Shown: piece by piece, positions 53,673-62,857 of the stretch | Layout: each line of letters starts with the position of its first letter | Position numbering within the stretch: position 1 is the first letter of the stretch | NCBI GenBank assembly: GCA_014803435.1 | Contig: JACYFD010000001.1 | Coordinates: forward strand, 806,001-870,000 | Length of the DNA: 64,000 bases | Reading direction: 5' to 3' | Origin: Cellulosimicrobium terreum | Lineage (GTDB): Bacteria > Actinomycetota > Actinomycetes > Actinomycetales > Cellulomonadaceae | Made by a program: the position numbers and the translations under genes | The notes under the pieces: generated by a model | The model's database searches: none | What the model was told of the DNA's origin: nothing | What the model saw: the letters and a program-made list of their open reading frames with translations, nothing else

Positions 53673-53954
53673 ATGCTTACCCTGACCGACAACGCACGTA
53701 CCGCTGTCCAGGACCTCACCACGCAGGCAGGTGTTCCCGAGGGAGGCGGTCTGCGGATCGCCGAGTCCACCGAGCAGGCAGGCAGCTTCGAGCTCGCGCT
53801 CGTTCCCGCACCGCAGCCCGACGACGCGGTGGTGGAGGACGGCGAGGCCAAGGTGTTCGTGGAGTCCACGACCGTCCAGACGCTCTCCAACCTGACGCTC
53901 GACGCGGACCCCCAGGCACAGGGCCCGTCCTTCCTGCTCACGCCGCAGGACTGA
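53673..53954 (+). CDS. HesB/IscA-fold protein lacking cysteines
   Basis: 93 aa from ATG 53673 with an AGAGGAG ribosome-binding site. LTDNARTAVQDLTTQAGVPEGGGLRIAES matches the N-terminal half of A-type Fe-S carriers, and the remainder follows the same fold. It has no cysteine at all, so it cannot bind Fe-S as IscA does. A cysteine-free branch is known in actinobacteria; its role is unknown. Confidence 0.8.
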   Translation: MLTLTDNARTAVQDLTTQAGVPEGGGLRIAESTEQAGSFELALVPAPQPDDAVVEDGEAKVFVESTTVQTLSNLTLDADPQAQGPSFLLTPQD

Positions 53955-53961
53955 TCCACAC

Positions 53962-53983
53962 CGGTCGGGTCACGTCCCGACCG
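53962..53983. terminator. Hairpin after the IscA-fold gene
   Basis: CGGTCGGG (53962-53969) pairs with CCCGACCG (53976-53983) across a 6-nt loop, 8 nt after the stop codon. Confidence 0.6.
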
Positions 53984-54206
53984 TGCTCGATCCAGCTCGA
54001 CAGCTCTCGACGGCGCACCGCTCATCCTCCTCCTCGTGCGCCGTCGGACCCCCGACGGGTCGTCCGCTCCGGCGGGCGGCCCGTCGTCGTGCCCCGTCCG
54101 TCACAGGGCACGTATCACGGGGCCGGGTCGCCCCTTCCTCATTCCCATGATCGTCCGAAGCGACCGTGTCCCCATCCCGAGGGGCCGGCGAACGAGGGGG
54201 AGATCG

Positions 54207-54740
54207 ATGAGGATCCGTACCAGGACCACCACCACCGTGCCTGCGGCTCTCGCCGCAGCGGGGATCATCGCGCTCGTCGCGGCCCGCGGGCCGGCACCCG
54301 CGCCGGGTGAGCACGACGCGTCGCCGACGCCCCAGGCGCGCTCCGCGCACGACGGACCGCAGCCTGCCACGGAGGGGCACCTGACGCTCGCGGCGGGCAC
54401 CGAGGTCGACCTCGACACCGACGACGCCCAGCCCGTGGCTCGCACCGTGGACGTCGCCTGGGACGGCGACGGGCTCACGCTCCCGACGGGTGCCGAGATC
54501 GTCGACGGCGTGGACACGCAGGAGTGCGCGGACGTGCGCGCCGCCAGCGCCGGATCGGCGTCGGCCGGCGGTGGCACGCGGCCGAGCGCGGCGGCGCTGA
54601 CGATCCCGGCGGAGGTGCTGCAGGGCGGCGCAGAGGTGTGCCTGCGGACCGACGTGGGCGCCGTCGTGCACGTCGAGGTGATCGGTCCGGACATCAACGA
54701 CGACATCCAGCTCAAGGTCTACGGGCAGCGGGCGGAGTAG
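54207..54740 (+). CDS. Secreted or anchored protein, unknown function
   Basis: 177 aa from ATG 54207 with a GAGGGGGAGA ribosome-binding site. An N-terminal hydrophobic helix (about 10-27) is a signal or anchor, followed by a linker and a beta-rich domain with two cysteines (TQECADV and GGAEVCLRT) that may form a disulfide outside the cell. I do not recognise the family. Confidence 0.75.
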   Translation: MRIRTRTTTTVPAALAAAGIIALVAARGPAPAPGEHDASPTPQARSAHDGPQPATEGHLTLAAGTEVDLDTDDAQPVARTVDVAWDGDGLTLPTGAEIVDGVDTQECADVRAASAGSASAGGGTRPSAAALTIPAEVLQGGAEVCLRTDVGAVVHVEVIGPDINDDIQLKVYGQRAE

Positions 54741-54758
54741 CAGCCGGGGTGGGTCGTC

Positions 54759-55547
54759 CTACGTGGCCGGCCCGACGATCCACCATCCGCCGAGGACGGC
54801 GGAACCCGCCGTCACGACGAGGAACACGCCGACCCAGAGCACGCCGGGCACGTGGGTGAGCCGCGCGAGGATGTCCGCGTCGGACGACGCGCCCTGCCCG
54901 CGCGAGCGCTGCACCTGCAGCTCGAGGACGGGACGCACGGCACCGAGCAGCAGGAACCACGTCACGGCGTACGCGACCGCGGACTGTACGTCCGGCGTGC
55001 CCCACCAGGACACCCCGACGAGAGCGGCACCGCTGACGAGCACGGACCACAGGCCGAACCAGTTGCGGATCTGCAGCAGCATGAGCCCGAGCAGGACGAC
55101 GAGCAGCCACAGCAGCCCGACGGCATAGCCCTGGCGCAGCAGCGCCGCCGCACCCAGCCCGATCAGGCCCGGCCCGACGTATCCCATGAACGCGGTGAGG
55201 ACCATCCCGAACCCGCGCGGTCGCCCGCGCGAGACGGTGAGCCCCGACGTGTCGGAGTGCAGCCGGATCCCGGACAGCCGCCGCCCGGTCAGCACCGCGG
55301 CGAGTGCGTGCGCGCCCTCGTGGGCGATGGTGATGACGTGCCGCGCGACGTGCCACACGGGCGTCACGAGCACGACCGCCAGGGCGAGCGCCCCCATCGC
55401 GAGCACCACGGCGGGGGCCGGGGGAGCCACGGGGGTGATCGCCGCGTCCCAGACCTGCCCGACGACGTCGGCGAACCTCTCCCCGAAGGTCGGGTCCGTC
55501 GTCGGGCCGCTGGTCGCGGCGGAGCTCAGCACCTGCACGCGCGACAT
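54759..55547 (-). CDS. M50-family membrane metalloprotease
   Basis: 262 aa, with about six helices. The HEGAH zinc motif (76-80) lies inside a membrane helix (HVITIAHEGAHALAAVLTGRR), as in site-2 proteases and related M50B proteins. A second Asp-containing motif expected of S2P (for example LDG or NPDG) is not obvious, so it could belong to the non-classical M50B group. Convergent with the secreted-protein gene. Confidence 0.82.
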   Translation of the reverse strand: MSRVQVLSSAATSGPTTDPTFGERFADVVGQVWDAAITPVAPPAPAVVLAMGALALAVVLVTPVWHVARHVITIAHEGAHALAAVLTGRRLSGIRLHSDTSGLTVSRGRPRGFGMVLTAFMGYVGPGLIGLGAAALLRQGYAVGLLWLLVVLLGLMLLQIRNWFGLWSVLVSGAALVGVSWWGTPDVQSAVAYAVTWFLLLGAVRPVLELQVQRSRGQGASSDADILARLTHVPGVLWVGVFLVVTAGSAVLGGWWIVGPAT

Positions 55548-55813
55548 TCCACCACACCGGCCCGCGCCTCGAGCACGACCTCACCCGCCGTCGAGCACGA
55601 CCTGGAGGTCGCCACGAGCCTCAGGACGACCGCCAGGTCGTTCTCGGCGGGAGGGGAGCGGAGTGACGCTGGCCACGTCGCGGGCGTTCGCGGCGTCGGG
55701 CATGAGACACTGGTCGGACGAGGGCAGCGCGAACCGCGCGCCCAGCGTCGTGGAGATCCCCCCGGATTGCGTGCGGCGGACCCCGACCCCAGCCTTGAGA
55801 GGCCCTTCTTCCT
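55548..55813. other. Divergent region between M50 and helicase genes
   Basis: 266 nt without a supported gene. The helicase transcript probably has a long 5' leader here, as is common for cold-shock-type DEAD-box genes. No clear hexamers assigned. Confidence 0.35.
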
Positions 55814-57340
55814 GTGACTTCCTTTGCCGATTTCGGCCTGCCCACCACCGTCGTGCGCGAGCTCTCGCGCCAGGGCATCGAGACCCCGTTCCCCATCCAG
55901 ACCGCCACGCTGCCCGACTCGATGAAGGGTCGCGACGTCCTCGGCCGCGGCCGCACGGGCTCCGGCAAGACCCTCGCGTTCTCGCTCCCGACCGTCGCCC
56001 GGCTCGCCCAGGCCCGGACGTCGCGGCACCCGCGCCGGCCCCGCGCCCTCGTGCTGTGCCCGACGCGTGAGCTCGCCAACCAGATCAACGCCACGATGGA
56101 GCCCGTCGCGAAGGCCCTCGGCCTGGTGACGACCACGATCTTCGGCGGCGTCGCGCAGTCCCGCCAGGTGAGCGCGCTCAACGGCGGCGTCGACATCGTC
56201 ATCGCGTGCCCCGGCCGCCTCGAGGACCTGCTCAACCAGCGCGTCCTCACGCTCGACGGCATCGAGATCACCGTCCTGGACGAGGCCGACCACATGGCCG
56301 ACCTCGGGTTCCTCCCCGGCGTCAAGCGCATCATGGACAAGACCCCCAAGAAGGGTCAGCGCATGCTGTTCTCCGCGACGCTCGACAACGGCGTGGACCA
56401 GCTCGTCAAGCGCTACCTGAGCAACCCGGTGCGCCACTCCGTGGACGACGCCGCGGCTGCGCCCCCGCAGATGACGCACCACATCCTCGCGGTGCGCGAC
56501 GCCGACGCGAAGAAGGACATCGTGCACGCGCTCGCGTCCGGCACCGGTCGCCGCGTCCTCTTCATGCGGACCAAGCACCAGGCGAAGAAGCTCGCGCGCC
56601 AGCTCACGGCCGCGGGCGTGCCCGCGGTCGACCTGCATGGCAACCTCGGCCAGGGTGCGCGCGAGCGCAACCTCGAGGCGTTCTCCTCGGGCAGCGTGAA
56701 GGTGCTCGTCGCGACGGACATCGCGGCGCGCGGCATCCACGTGGACGACATCGAGCTCGTCGTGCACGTCGACCCGCCGGCCGAGCACAAGGCGTACCTG
56801 CACCGCTCGGGCCGCACGGCCCGTGCCGGCTCGGAGGGCGTCGTCGTCACCGTCATGCTCCCGGAACAGCGCGGCGACGTGCGCGACCTGACCCGCAAGG
56901 CGAAGATCACCGCGCAGCCGAAGCAGGTCGCGCCTGGCGACGCGACGATCACCGGCCTCGTCGGCGAGGTCGCTCCGTACGTGCGCCCGGCCGACATCAC
57001 GCCGCCGCAGACGCAGGCGCGTCGCGGCACGCCGTCGACCAACGGCGGCTCGCGCTCCTCGCGTCGTGGCAACGGCGGCGGCAACGGCGGGCAGGCGCAG
57101 GGATCGGGCCAGCGCTCGACGTCGCAGCGCTCGTCGGGCGGCCAGCGCTCCGGCGGCCAGGGTGGCGGGGGCTCGGCCACGGGCGGCCGCGGCGACTCCG
57201 CGCGCCGCGGTCAGGGCTCGTCGGCCGGCGGCTCCACCGGCGGGTCCGCAGGCTCCGCTCGTCGTGGTGGCCGCGGTCGCGCCCAGCGCGCAGCCGGGAC
57301 GTCGACCCCGACGTTCTACTCGACGTCCACCCCGCGCTGA
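55814..57340 (+). CDS. DEAD-box RNA helicase
   Basis: 508 aa from a GTG. Q motif FADFGLPTTVVRELSRQGIETPFPIQ, Walker A GRTGSGKT (about 46-52), PTRELANQ, DEAD at VLDEADHMADLGF, SAT in LFSATLDN, then ATDIAARGIHVDD and HRSGRTAR of the second RecA domain. After about 400 comes a disordered tail rich in Ser, Gly, Gln and Arg (RRGNGGGNGGQAQGSGQRS). Such helicases remodel RNA and help ribosome assembly or cold growth. Followed by a hairpin. Confidence 0.93.
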   Translation: MTSFADFGLPTTVVRELSRQGIETPFPIQTATLPDSMKGRDVLGRGRTGSGKTLAFSLPTVARLAQARTSRHPRRPRALVLCPTRELANQINATMEPVAKALGLVTTTIFGGVAQSRQVSALNGGVDIVIACPGRLEDLLNQRVLTLDGIEITVLDEADHMADLGFLPGVKRIMDKTPKKGQRMLFSATLDNGVDQLVKRYLSNPVRHSVDDAAAAPPQMTHHILAVRDADAKKDIVHALASGTGRRVLFMRTKHQAKKLARQLTAAGVPAVDLHGNLGQGARERNLEAFSSGSVKVLVATDIAARGIHVDDIELVVHVDPPAEHKAYLHRSGRTARAGSEGVVVTVMLPEQRGDVRDLTRKAKITAQPKQVAPGDATITGLVGEVAPYVRPADITPPQTQARRGTPSTNGGSRSSRRGNGGGNGGQAQGSGQRSTSQRSSGGQRSGGQGGGGSATGGRGDSARRGQGSSAGGSTGGSAGSARRGGRGRAQRAAGTSTPTFYSTSTPR

Positions 57341-57362
57341 CCTCGCTGCTCCCGCAGCCTGA

Positions 57363-57399
57363 GACGAAGAGCCCCGGTCCTCGACCGGGGCTCTTCGTC
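57363..57399. terminator. Terminator between helicase gene and msrB
   Basis: A 17-bp perfect stem (57363-57379 with 57383-57399) with a 3-nt loop lies 22 nt after the helicase stop. Confidence 0.8.
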
Positions 57400-57447
57400 G
57401 TGGAACACCAGGTGGTGCTGCGTGGTTGGGATCGTCGGAGGTGGATC

Positions 57448-57873
57448 ATGACCGACAAGACCCACGAGACCGGCAGCTACGACGTGACCAGGTCCGACGC
57501 CGAGTGGCGCGACGCGCTCTCCCCCCAGGAGTACGCGGTGCTGCGCCAGGCGGGCACGGAGCGTGCGTGGACCGGGGAGCTGCTCGACGAGAAGCGCACC
57601 GGGGTGTACCGCTGTCGAGCGTGCAGCAACGAGCTGTTCCGCTCGGACACGAAGTTCGACTCCCACTGCGGCTGGCCGAGCTTCTTCAGCCCGCTCGCCG
57701 GGGACCGCGTCGAGCTCCTGGTGGACCGCAGCCTCGGGATGACGCGCACCGAGGTGCGCTGCGCCCGGTGCGGGTCGCACCTGGGCCACGTGTTCGACGA
57801 CGCCCCGCAGACCCCGACGGGCGACAGGTTCTGCATGAACTCCGTCAGCCTGACGTTCGAGCCGACGCAGTGA
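57448..57873 (+). CDS. msrB: Peptide-methionine (R)-S-oxide reductase
   Basis: 141 aa from ATG 57448. Zinc cysteines are Cys56, Cys59, Cys105 and Cys108 (CRAC, CARC). Catalytic Cys129 is in DRFCMNSVSL, with a likely resolving Cys74 in FDSHCGWPSF. It reduces methionine-R-sulfoxide with thioredoxin in the cytosol. Its final 29 nt overlap the 3' end of the convergent DUF2809 gene. Confidence 0.96.
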   Translation: MTDKTHETGSYDVTRSDAEWRDALSPQEYAVLRQAGTERAWTGELLDEKRTGVYRCRACSNELFRSDTKFDSHCGWPSFFSPLAGDRVELLVDRSLGMTRTEVRCARCGSHLGHVFDDAPQTPTGDRFCMNSVSLTFEPTQ

Positions 57874-58261
57874 CCCGGGCGGCTCGCGCCGCGAGGTCGA
57901 CCCCGACCGCGAGCACGACCCCGACCAGATAGCAGACCAGGTCCCGCACCGCGAACGTGCTGCCCAGCAGCCACGCCGCGGGCGGGACCGCGTCGTTCAT
58001 GGCGGCGGCCAGCCCGGTCGCCTGGACGACCTCGACGAGCCAGCACCAGCCCAGGGCTACGAGCCCCGCCGTGCGTGGCGAGAGCGCCGGCACCGCCAGC
58101 ACGAGGAGCGCGTAGGTCGCGACGGCGTACAGGACGTCGCCGCCGACGTCGCCCCACGGGTCGGGCACGCGGGTCGCCACGAGAAGGCCCGCCACGACGA
58201 CGCCGAGGAGGACGGCCGCGACGAGCCCGCGGCGTCGGGCCGGTGCGGCCCGACGGGTCAC
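57845..58261 (-). CDS. DUF2809 membrane protein
   Basis: 138 aa from GTG 58261, coupled by a GTGA overlap to the MarR-type gene. Four hydrophobic helices with GDVLYAVATYALLVLAVPALS and WLVEVVQATG fit DUF2809. Function is unknown; VanZ-like proteins share a similar topology. A reading frame extending further upstream is inside the MarR gene. Confidence 0.8.
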   Translation of the reverse strand: MTRRAAPARRRGLVAAVLLGVVVAGLLVATRVPDPWGDVGGDVLYAVATYALLVLAVPALSPRTAGLVALGWCWLVEVVQATGLAAAMNDAVPPAAWLLGSTFAVRDLVCYLVGVVLAVGVDLAARAARVTASARTSG

Positions 58262-58755
58262 CGCTGCGCGTTCCAGCGCACGACGTCCGCGGAGTACTGG
58301 TGGAGCAGCGTCGCGAGGGTCGCGACGTCGTCGCGGTCCCACCCGGCGAGCGCCTCCACGATGGAGGAGACGCGACCGCTGTGGGCCGCGTGGAGGCGTG
58401 CGGCACCGTCCTGCGTCAGGGTGATCAGCTGGCCCCGCGAGTCCTCCGGGTCCACGTCGCGCGCGACCAGTCCGAGCTCGAAGAGGCGGCTCAGCTGGCG
58501 CGAGATGGTGGCCCTGCCCACCCCGAAGTGCGCGGCGAGCTCGGAACCCCGGACGCCCGGCTGGTCGGCGATGTGCGCGAGCAGGGGGTAGGCGCTCGCC
58601 TCGAGCCCCGGGTGGATGCGCCGGGCCATCGCGGTCGCGACCGATCCGGCGCGGCGCAGGAGGATGCGCAGCTCGCGCTCGAGCTCGACGTAGGCGGCGT
58701 CGGGCGTGGCCGGGGCGTCGTGGGCGGCTGTCTCGTCAGGCACAAGCCCCATCAT
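58258..58755 (-). CDS. MarR-family transcriptional regulator
   Basis: 165 aa from ATG 58755 (or 58752). A winged helix with ASAYPLLAHIADQPGVRGSELAAHFGVGRATISRQLSRLFELGLVARDVDPEDSRGQLITLT. It is followed by DUF2809, its likely co-transcribed partner. Effector unknown. It has no identifiable operator, unlike the MarR gene at 60679. Confidence 0.87.
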   Translation of the reverse strand: MMGLVPDETAAHDAPATPDAAYVELERELRILLRRAGSVATAMARRIHPGLEASAYPLLAHIADQPGVRGSELAAHFGVGRATISRQLSRLFELGLVARDVDPEDSRGQLITLTQDGAARLHAAHSGRVSSIVEALAGWDRDDVATLATLLHQYSADVVRWNAQR

Positions 58756-58876
58756 GACGCCAACGGGCCGCTCGGACAGCACCGGAGGGGCAAATCTCAC
58801 CCGGAACTGGGTACGACGAGGGCGACCCGGCGTGCTGCCGGGCCGCCCTCGGTCGTGCGGGGCTCGCGCGAGACGG

Positions 58877-60601
58877 TCAGCGAGCCGACCGGTCGGTCGT
58901 CGTGGGCGCGGGCTCGTCGACGATCCCGCCCGGTGCGTAGGCGTCCACGAGGGTGGACTCCATCTCCTCGGCGAGCGTGATGCGGCCCTCGGAGCGGTCC
59001 ACGGGTGCGTCGTCGGCGATGCCGTCGGCGGCGGCCTCCTGCTCGAGGCGCTGCTGCAGACCCGTCTTGTTCCCGAGGGGGACCTCCTTGAGGAACGCGA
59101 CCGCGATCAGCGCGACGACGGCGAGCGGCACCGCGACGAGGAAGATCTCCGCGATCCCGTCGCCGTACGACTTCTCGACGAGGTCCCGGATCGGGGCGGG
59201 CAGGGTCGTGACGTCGGGCACCGCGCCGCTGCCTCCCATCGCGTCGGTGGGCACGCCCAGCGTGGTCAGGCCGGACTCGATGGACGACGAGACCTTGGTC
59301 GCGAGGACCGCGCCCAGGACGGACACGCCGATCGCGCCACCGAGGGTACGGAAGAACGCGACGGTGGACGACCCGGCGCCCATCTCCTTGACGTCGAGCG
59401 TGTTCTGGACGGCCAGCACCAGGTTCTGCATGAGCATGCCCATCGAGGTGCCCAGGAGGAACAGGTAGACGCTGACCAGGACGAAGCTCGTGTGGTAGTC
59501 GATCGTCGACAGGAGGAGCAGCGCCACGACCAGCAGCCCGGCTCCGCTCACCATGATCGCCTTGTACCGCCCGAACCGGGTGATGAGCTGACCGAACAGC
59601 GTGGAGGCGACGAACGTCCCGACGATCATCGGGATGGTGAGCAGACCCGACTCGGTCGGGGTCTTGCCCCGAGCGACCTGCATGTACTGGCTGAGGAACA
59701 CCGCGGTGCCGAACATCGCGACGCCGACGGCGACGGACGCGACGACCGCGAGCACGAACGTGCGGTTCCGGAACAGGTGCAGCGGGATGATCGGCTCGGG
59801 TGTGACCCGCTCGACGAGCACGGCCGCGACCAACGCGGCGAGCGCGCCGCCGACCATGACGAACGTCTGCCAGGAGAGCCACTCGAAGTTCTGACCGGCG
59901 AAGGTCACCCAGAGCAGGAGCGTCGCGACGCCGGCGCTGATGAGGATCGCGCCCCAGTAGTCGATGCGCACGACGCGGCGCGCGACCGCCGGCAGGTGCA
60001 GAGTCCGCTGCAGGACGACGATCGCGGCGATCGCGAACGGCAGGCCGACGAAGAAGTTGAGGCGCCAGCTGACCGTGTCGGTGAGCACACCGCCGAGCAG
60101 GGGGCCGCCGATCTGGCTGACGGCCATGATGCCGCCCATGAGGCCCATGAACTTCCCGCGCTCGCGCGGGGAGATGATGTCGGTGATGAGGACGGTCGCC
60201 AGCGCCATGAGGCCGCCGGCGCCGATGCCCTGGAACGCGCGGAGCGTGATGAGGGTGCCGACGTTCTGCGACAGCCCGGCGAGAGCCGAGGACACGACCG
60301 CGACGACGAGCGCGATCTGGATGAGGACCTTGCGGTTGGTGAGGTCCGCGAGCTTGCCCCAGATCGGGGTGGAGATGCACATCGCGAGCAGGGTCGAGGT
60401 GACGACCCACGTGTAGGAGGACTGCGAGCCCTCCAGGTCGCTGACGATCTTGGGCAGCGAGCTCGACACGATCGAGCTGGCGAGGATCGCCACGAACATC
60501 CCGAGCAGGATGCCGGACAGCGACTCCATGGTCTCGCGGCGGGTCATCGGTGGGGTGGACTGCGCGGGCGGTGCCGCCTGCGCGGGCGTGGTGCTGGTCA
60601 T
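58877..60601 (-). CDS. DHA2-family MFS multidrug efflux transporter (14 helices)
   Basis: 574 aa from ATG 60601. It starts TRRETMESLSGILLGMFVAILASSIVSSSLPKIVSDL, then GKLADLTNRKVLI (motif A) and GGPLLGGVLTDTVSWRLNFFVGLP (motif C, antiporter signature). About 14 transmembrane helices put it in the EmrB/QacA group, exporting drugs by proton antiport. It lies 77 nt downstream of the MarR gene on the same strand and is likely its regulated partner. Confidence 0.93.
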   Translation of the reverse strand: MTSTTPAQAAPPAQSTPPMTRRETMESLSGILLGMFVAILASSIVSSSLPKIVSDLEGSQSSYTWVVTSTLLAMCISTPIWGKLADLTNRKVLIQIALVVAVVSSALAGLSQNVGTLITLRAFQGIGAGGLMALATVLITDIISPRERGKFMGLMGGIMAVSQIGGPLLGGVLTDTVSWRLNFFVGLPFAIAAIVVLQRTLHLPAVARRVVRIDYWGAILISAGVATLLLWVTFAGQNFEWLSWQTFVMVGGALAALVAAVLVERVTPEPIIPLHLFRNRTFVLAVVASVAVGVAMFGTAVFLSQYMQVARGKTPTESGLLTIPMIVGTFVASTLFGQLITRFGRYKAIMVSGAGLLVVALLLLSTIDYHTSFVLVSVYLFLLGTSMGMLMQNLVLAVQNTLDVKEMGAGSSTVAFFRTLGGAIGVSVLGAVLATKVSSSIESGLTTLGVPTDAMGGSGAVPDVTTLPAPIRDLVEKSYGDGIAEIFLVAVPLAVVALIAVAFLKEVPLGNKTGLQQRLEQEAAADGIADDAPVDRSEGRITLAEEMESTLVDAYAPGGIVDEPAPTTTDRSAR

Positions 60602-60678
60602 GCGGTGGTGCTCCTCGTGGGATGCGGTGGGGAGGTTTCGAGGTGCCAGGCGCTGTCGTGGGCGCAGGGCAGGCGCTG

Positions 60679-61206
60679 TCACCCGGCCGTGCGGGTGGTG
60701 TCGTGCGCTGCGGCGACGGCCGCGGTGACGCGCTCGATCTGGCGGCTGGCCGCCGCGATCTCGGCGTCGGTCCAGGAGTCGAACGCGGCGGCGCTCAGCT
60801 GCTCGATGAGCGAGTACGAGCGTCTGATGACGTCGCGACCTGCGTCGGTGAGCTCGACCGTGCGGGCGCGGCGGTCGTCGTCGTCCACGGTGCGACGGGC
60901 GAGGCCCTCGTCGACGAGCTGGCTGACCTGGCGGCTCGCCACGGAGAGGTCGACGCGCAGCTTGGCGGCGACGTCGCCGAGCTGTACCGAACCGCAGTGG
61001 TCGAGCATGCGCAGCACCCCGAGCGACGCGCGGGGGAAGTCGAGGTCCCGAGCGATGCGCACGGCGGACTCGCGCTGGACGCGGGCGAGGCCGTCGAGCG
61101 CCTGGATGAGGTTCGAGGTCGCGCCAGGTCCTGGTGCGTCCTCGGCGGCGACCTCGGGACCGACCGCGTGGGCGGCGTCCGGGTCGAGCACGGGGGTGAT
61201 GGGCAT
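60679..61206 (-). CDS. MarR-family repressor of the DHA2 pump
   Basis: 175 aa from ATG 61206, preceded by AAGGAG. Winged helix: LRMLDHCGSVQLGDVAAKLRVDLSVASRQVSQLVDEGLARRTVDDDDRRARTVELT. The promoter carries two inverted-repeat sites, so it most likely represses itself and the downstream efflux gene. The unusual prefix of about 40 residues precedes the first helix. Confidence 0.9.
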   Translation of the reverse strand: MPITPVLDPDAAHAVGPEVAAEDAPGPGATSNLIQALDGLARVQRESAVRIARDLDFPRASLGVLRMLDHCGSVQLGDVAAKLRVDLSVASRQVSQLVDEGLARRTVDDDDRRARTVELTDAGRDVIRRSYSLIEQLSAAAFDSWTDAEIAAASRQIERVTAAVAAAHDTTRTAG

Positions 61207-61220
61207 GGGGAACTCCTTGG

Positions 61221-61261
61221 TTGCTGCAGGCAAGAGTACCTCTTGAAGTTGCTTGCAGCAA
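61221..61261 (-). promoter_or_regulatory. MarR promoter with two inverted-repeat operators
   Basis: On the minus strand -35 TTGCTG (61261-61256) and -10 TACTCT (61238-61233) are 17 nt apart. Two 13-bp sites, TTGCTGCAGGCAA (61221-61233) and TTGCTTGCAGCAA (61249-61261), are inverse near-copies of each other and individually palindromic. They cover the -35 and the region just past the -10. A further AGCAA half-site lies at 61273. Confidence 0.8.
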
Positions 61262-61294
61262 CCATTGTCCCCAGCAACAAATTCCCGGCCGTGC

Positions 61295-62749
61295 CTACGT
61301 CGTGTGGGGGTTCACGGACTGGTTGCCCATGTCCTCGAGCTCGACGCCCTTGGTCTCGGGAACCTTCCCGAGGACGAAGAAGAACGAGAGCGCGGCGAAG
61401 ACGGCGAACATCAGGTACGGGACGGATGCGCCGAACGTGTCGAGCAGCGGCGGGAAGCTGATCGTGATCGCGAAGTTGGCGAGCCACTGCGCCATCGCGG
61501 CCACACCGAGCGCTGCGGCGCGGATCCGGTTGGGGAACATCTCGCCGAGCAGCACCCAGACGAGCGGCCCCCAGGTGGCGCCGAAGAACACGACGAACGC
61601 GTTCGCCGCCACGAGCGCGATCGGCCCCCACGCGCCCGGGAGCGTGATGTCGTCGCCGGAACCGCTCGACTGGGTGAACGCGAGCGACATGATGGCGAGC
61701 GTGACCGTCATCCCCACGGAACCGATGAGCAGGAGCGGGCGGCGGCCGACCTTGTCGACCAGGGCGATGGCGATGAACGTGACCGCGACGTTGGTCACGG
61801 CCGTGATCGTGGAGAACAGGAACGACTGGCTCTCGTCGAAGCCGACCGACTGCCAGAGGCTGTTCGAGTAGTAGAAGATCGCGTTGATCCCGACGAACTG
61901 CTGGAACACCGACAGCAGGATGCCGACCCAGACGATCGGCTTGAGGCCGAACCGCGGGCCCTTGAGCGTGCCCTCCTCGGCGTTCTTCTCGTCGACCACG
62001 ATGGAGCGGTGGATCTCACGGATGCGCTCGTCGACGTCCTCGTCCGGGCCGAGCACGGAGGCCAGGACCGCGCGGGCGTCGTCGTCCTGGTCCTTCGCGA
62101 CGAGGTAGCGCGGGGACTCGGGGATCCGCAGGGCCAGGATCGTGTAGACCGCGGCGGGGACGATGCACACGAGGAACATCCACCGCCACGCCTCCCACCC
62201 GAACCACAGCTCGTTGGCGGCGCCGCCTGCAGCCTCCGCGAGGAGCTGGTCGGACAGCAGCGCGGCGAAGATGCCGACCGTGATCGCGAGCTGCTGCAGG
62301 GAGCCGAGGCGACCTCGCAGGGTCGCCGGGGCGATCTCCGCGATGTACGCGGGGGCGATGACGGAGGCGATGCCGATGCCGACCCCTGCCATGAAGCGCC
62401 AGATCGAGAGGTCGATCGCGGACCAGGCGATCGCGGAGAGGATCGACGAGATGAAGAAGAGGACCCCGCCGAAGACCATGACGCGCGTGCGACCCCAGCG
62501 GTCCGCGAGCCTCCCGCCGGACCAGGCGCCCAGCGCGCACCCCAGCAGGGCGACGGCGACGACGAGGCCCGTGACCCCCGAGCTCAGGTCGAACTGGCCC
62601 TCGATCGCCTCGACGGCTCCGTTGATGACGGAGCTGTCGAACCCGAAGAGGAAGCCACCGACGGCAGCCGCGAAGGCGAGGCCGATCGCCTTGCGGTGCG
62701 CGCTCCGTGCCGTCGCTGTCGGGTGATCTGCGGCGTCGCTGCTGGACAT
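61295..62749 (-). CDS. Sugar-porter MFS transporter
   Basis: 484 aa with 12 helices. Family signatures: AAVGGFLFGFDSSVINGAVEAI, GRLADRWGRTRVM, GVGIGIASVIAPAYIAEIAPATLRGRLGSLQQLAITVG (PESPR-class sugar-porter loop RIPESPRYLVAK) and QQFVGINAIFYYSNSLWQSVG. It is most like xylose/glucose/arabinose-H+ symporters (XylE, AraE, GlcP). Substrate is not assignable by eye. Its start at 62749 lies 108 nt from the divergent hypothetical gene. Confidence 0.93.
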   Translation of the reverse strand: MSSSDAADHPTATARSAHRKAIGLAFAAAVGGFLFGFDSSVINGAVEAIEGQFDLSSGVTGLVVAVALLGCALGAWSGGRLADRWGRTRVMVFGGVLFFISSILSAIAWSAIDLSIWRFMAGVGIGIASVIAPAYIAEIAPATLRGRLGSLQQLAITVGIFAALLSDQLLAEAAGGAANELWFGWEAWRWMFLVCIVPAAVYTILALRIPESPRYLVAKDQDDDARAVLASVLGPDEDVDERIREIHRSIVVDEKNAEEGTLKGPRFGLKPIVWVGILLSVFQQFVGINAIFYYSNSLWQSVGFDESQSFLFSTITAVTNVAVTFIAIALVDKVGRRPLLLIGSVGMTVTLAIMSLAFTQSSGSGDDITLPGAWGPIALVAANAFVVFFGATWGPLVWVLLGEMFPNRIRAAALGVAAMAQWLANFAITISFPPLLDTFGASVPYLMFAVFAALSFFFVLGKVPETKGVELEDMGNQSVNPHTT

Positions 62750-62857
62750 GGCATCCCTCCGGTCGTTCGCTGGGTCCGTCCCGGGCCCCTTTCGTCACTG
62801 TAGGGCGGGGTCTGCGACCCGGCGCGTCGAGGGAGGGCCGGCCCCGAGGACGGGCAG

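Noticed and set aside
60602-61261. Efflux pump N-terminal extension of 220 aa
   Set aside because: The sequence ahead of MTSTTPAQAA is a shadow of the MarR gene and contains no membrane helices.
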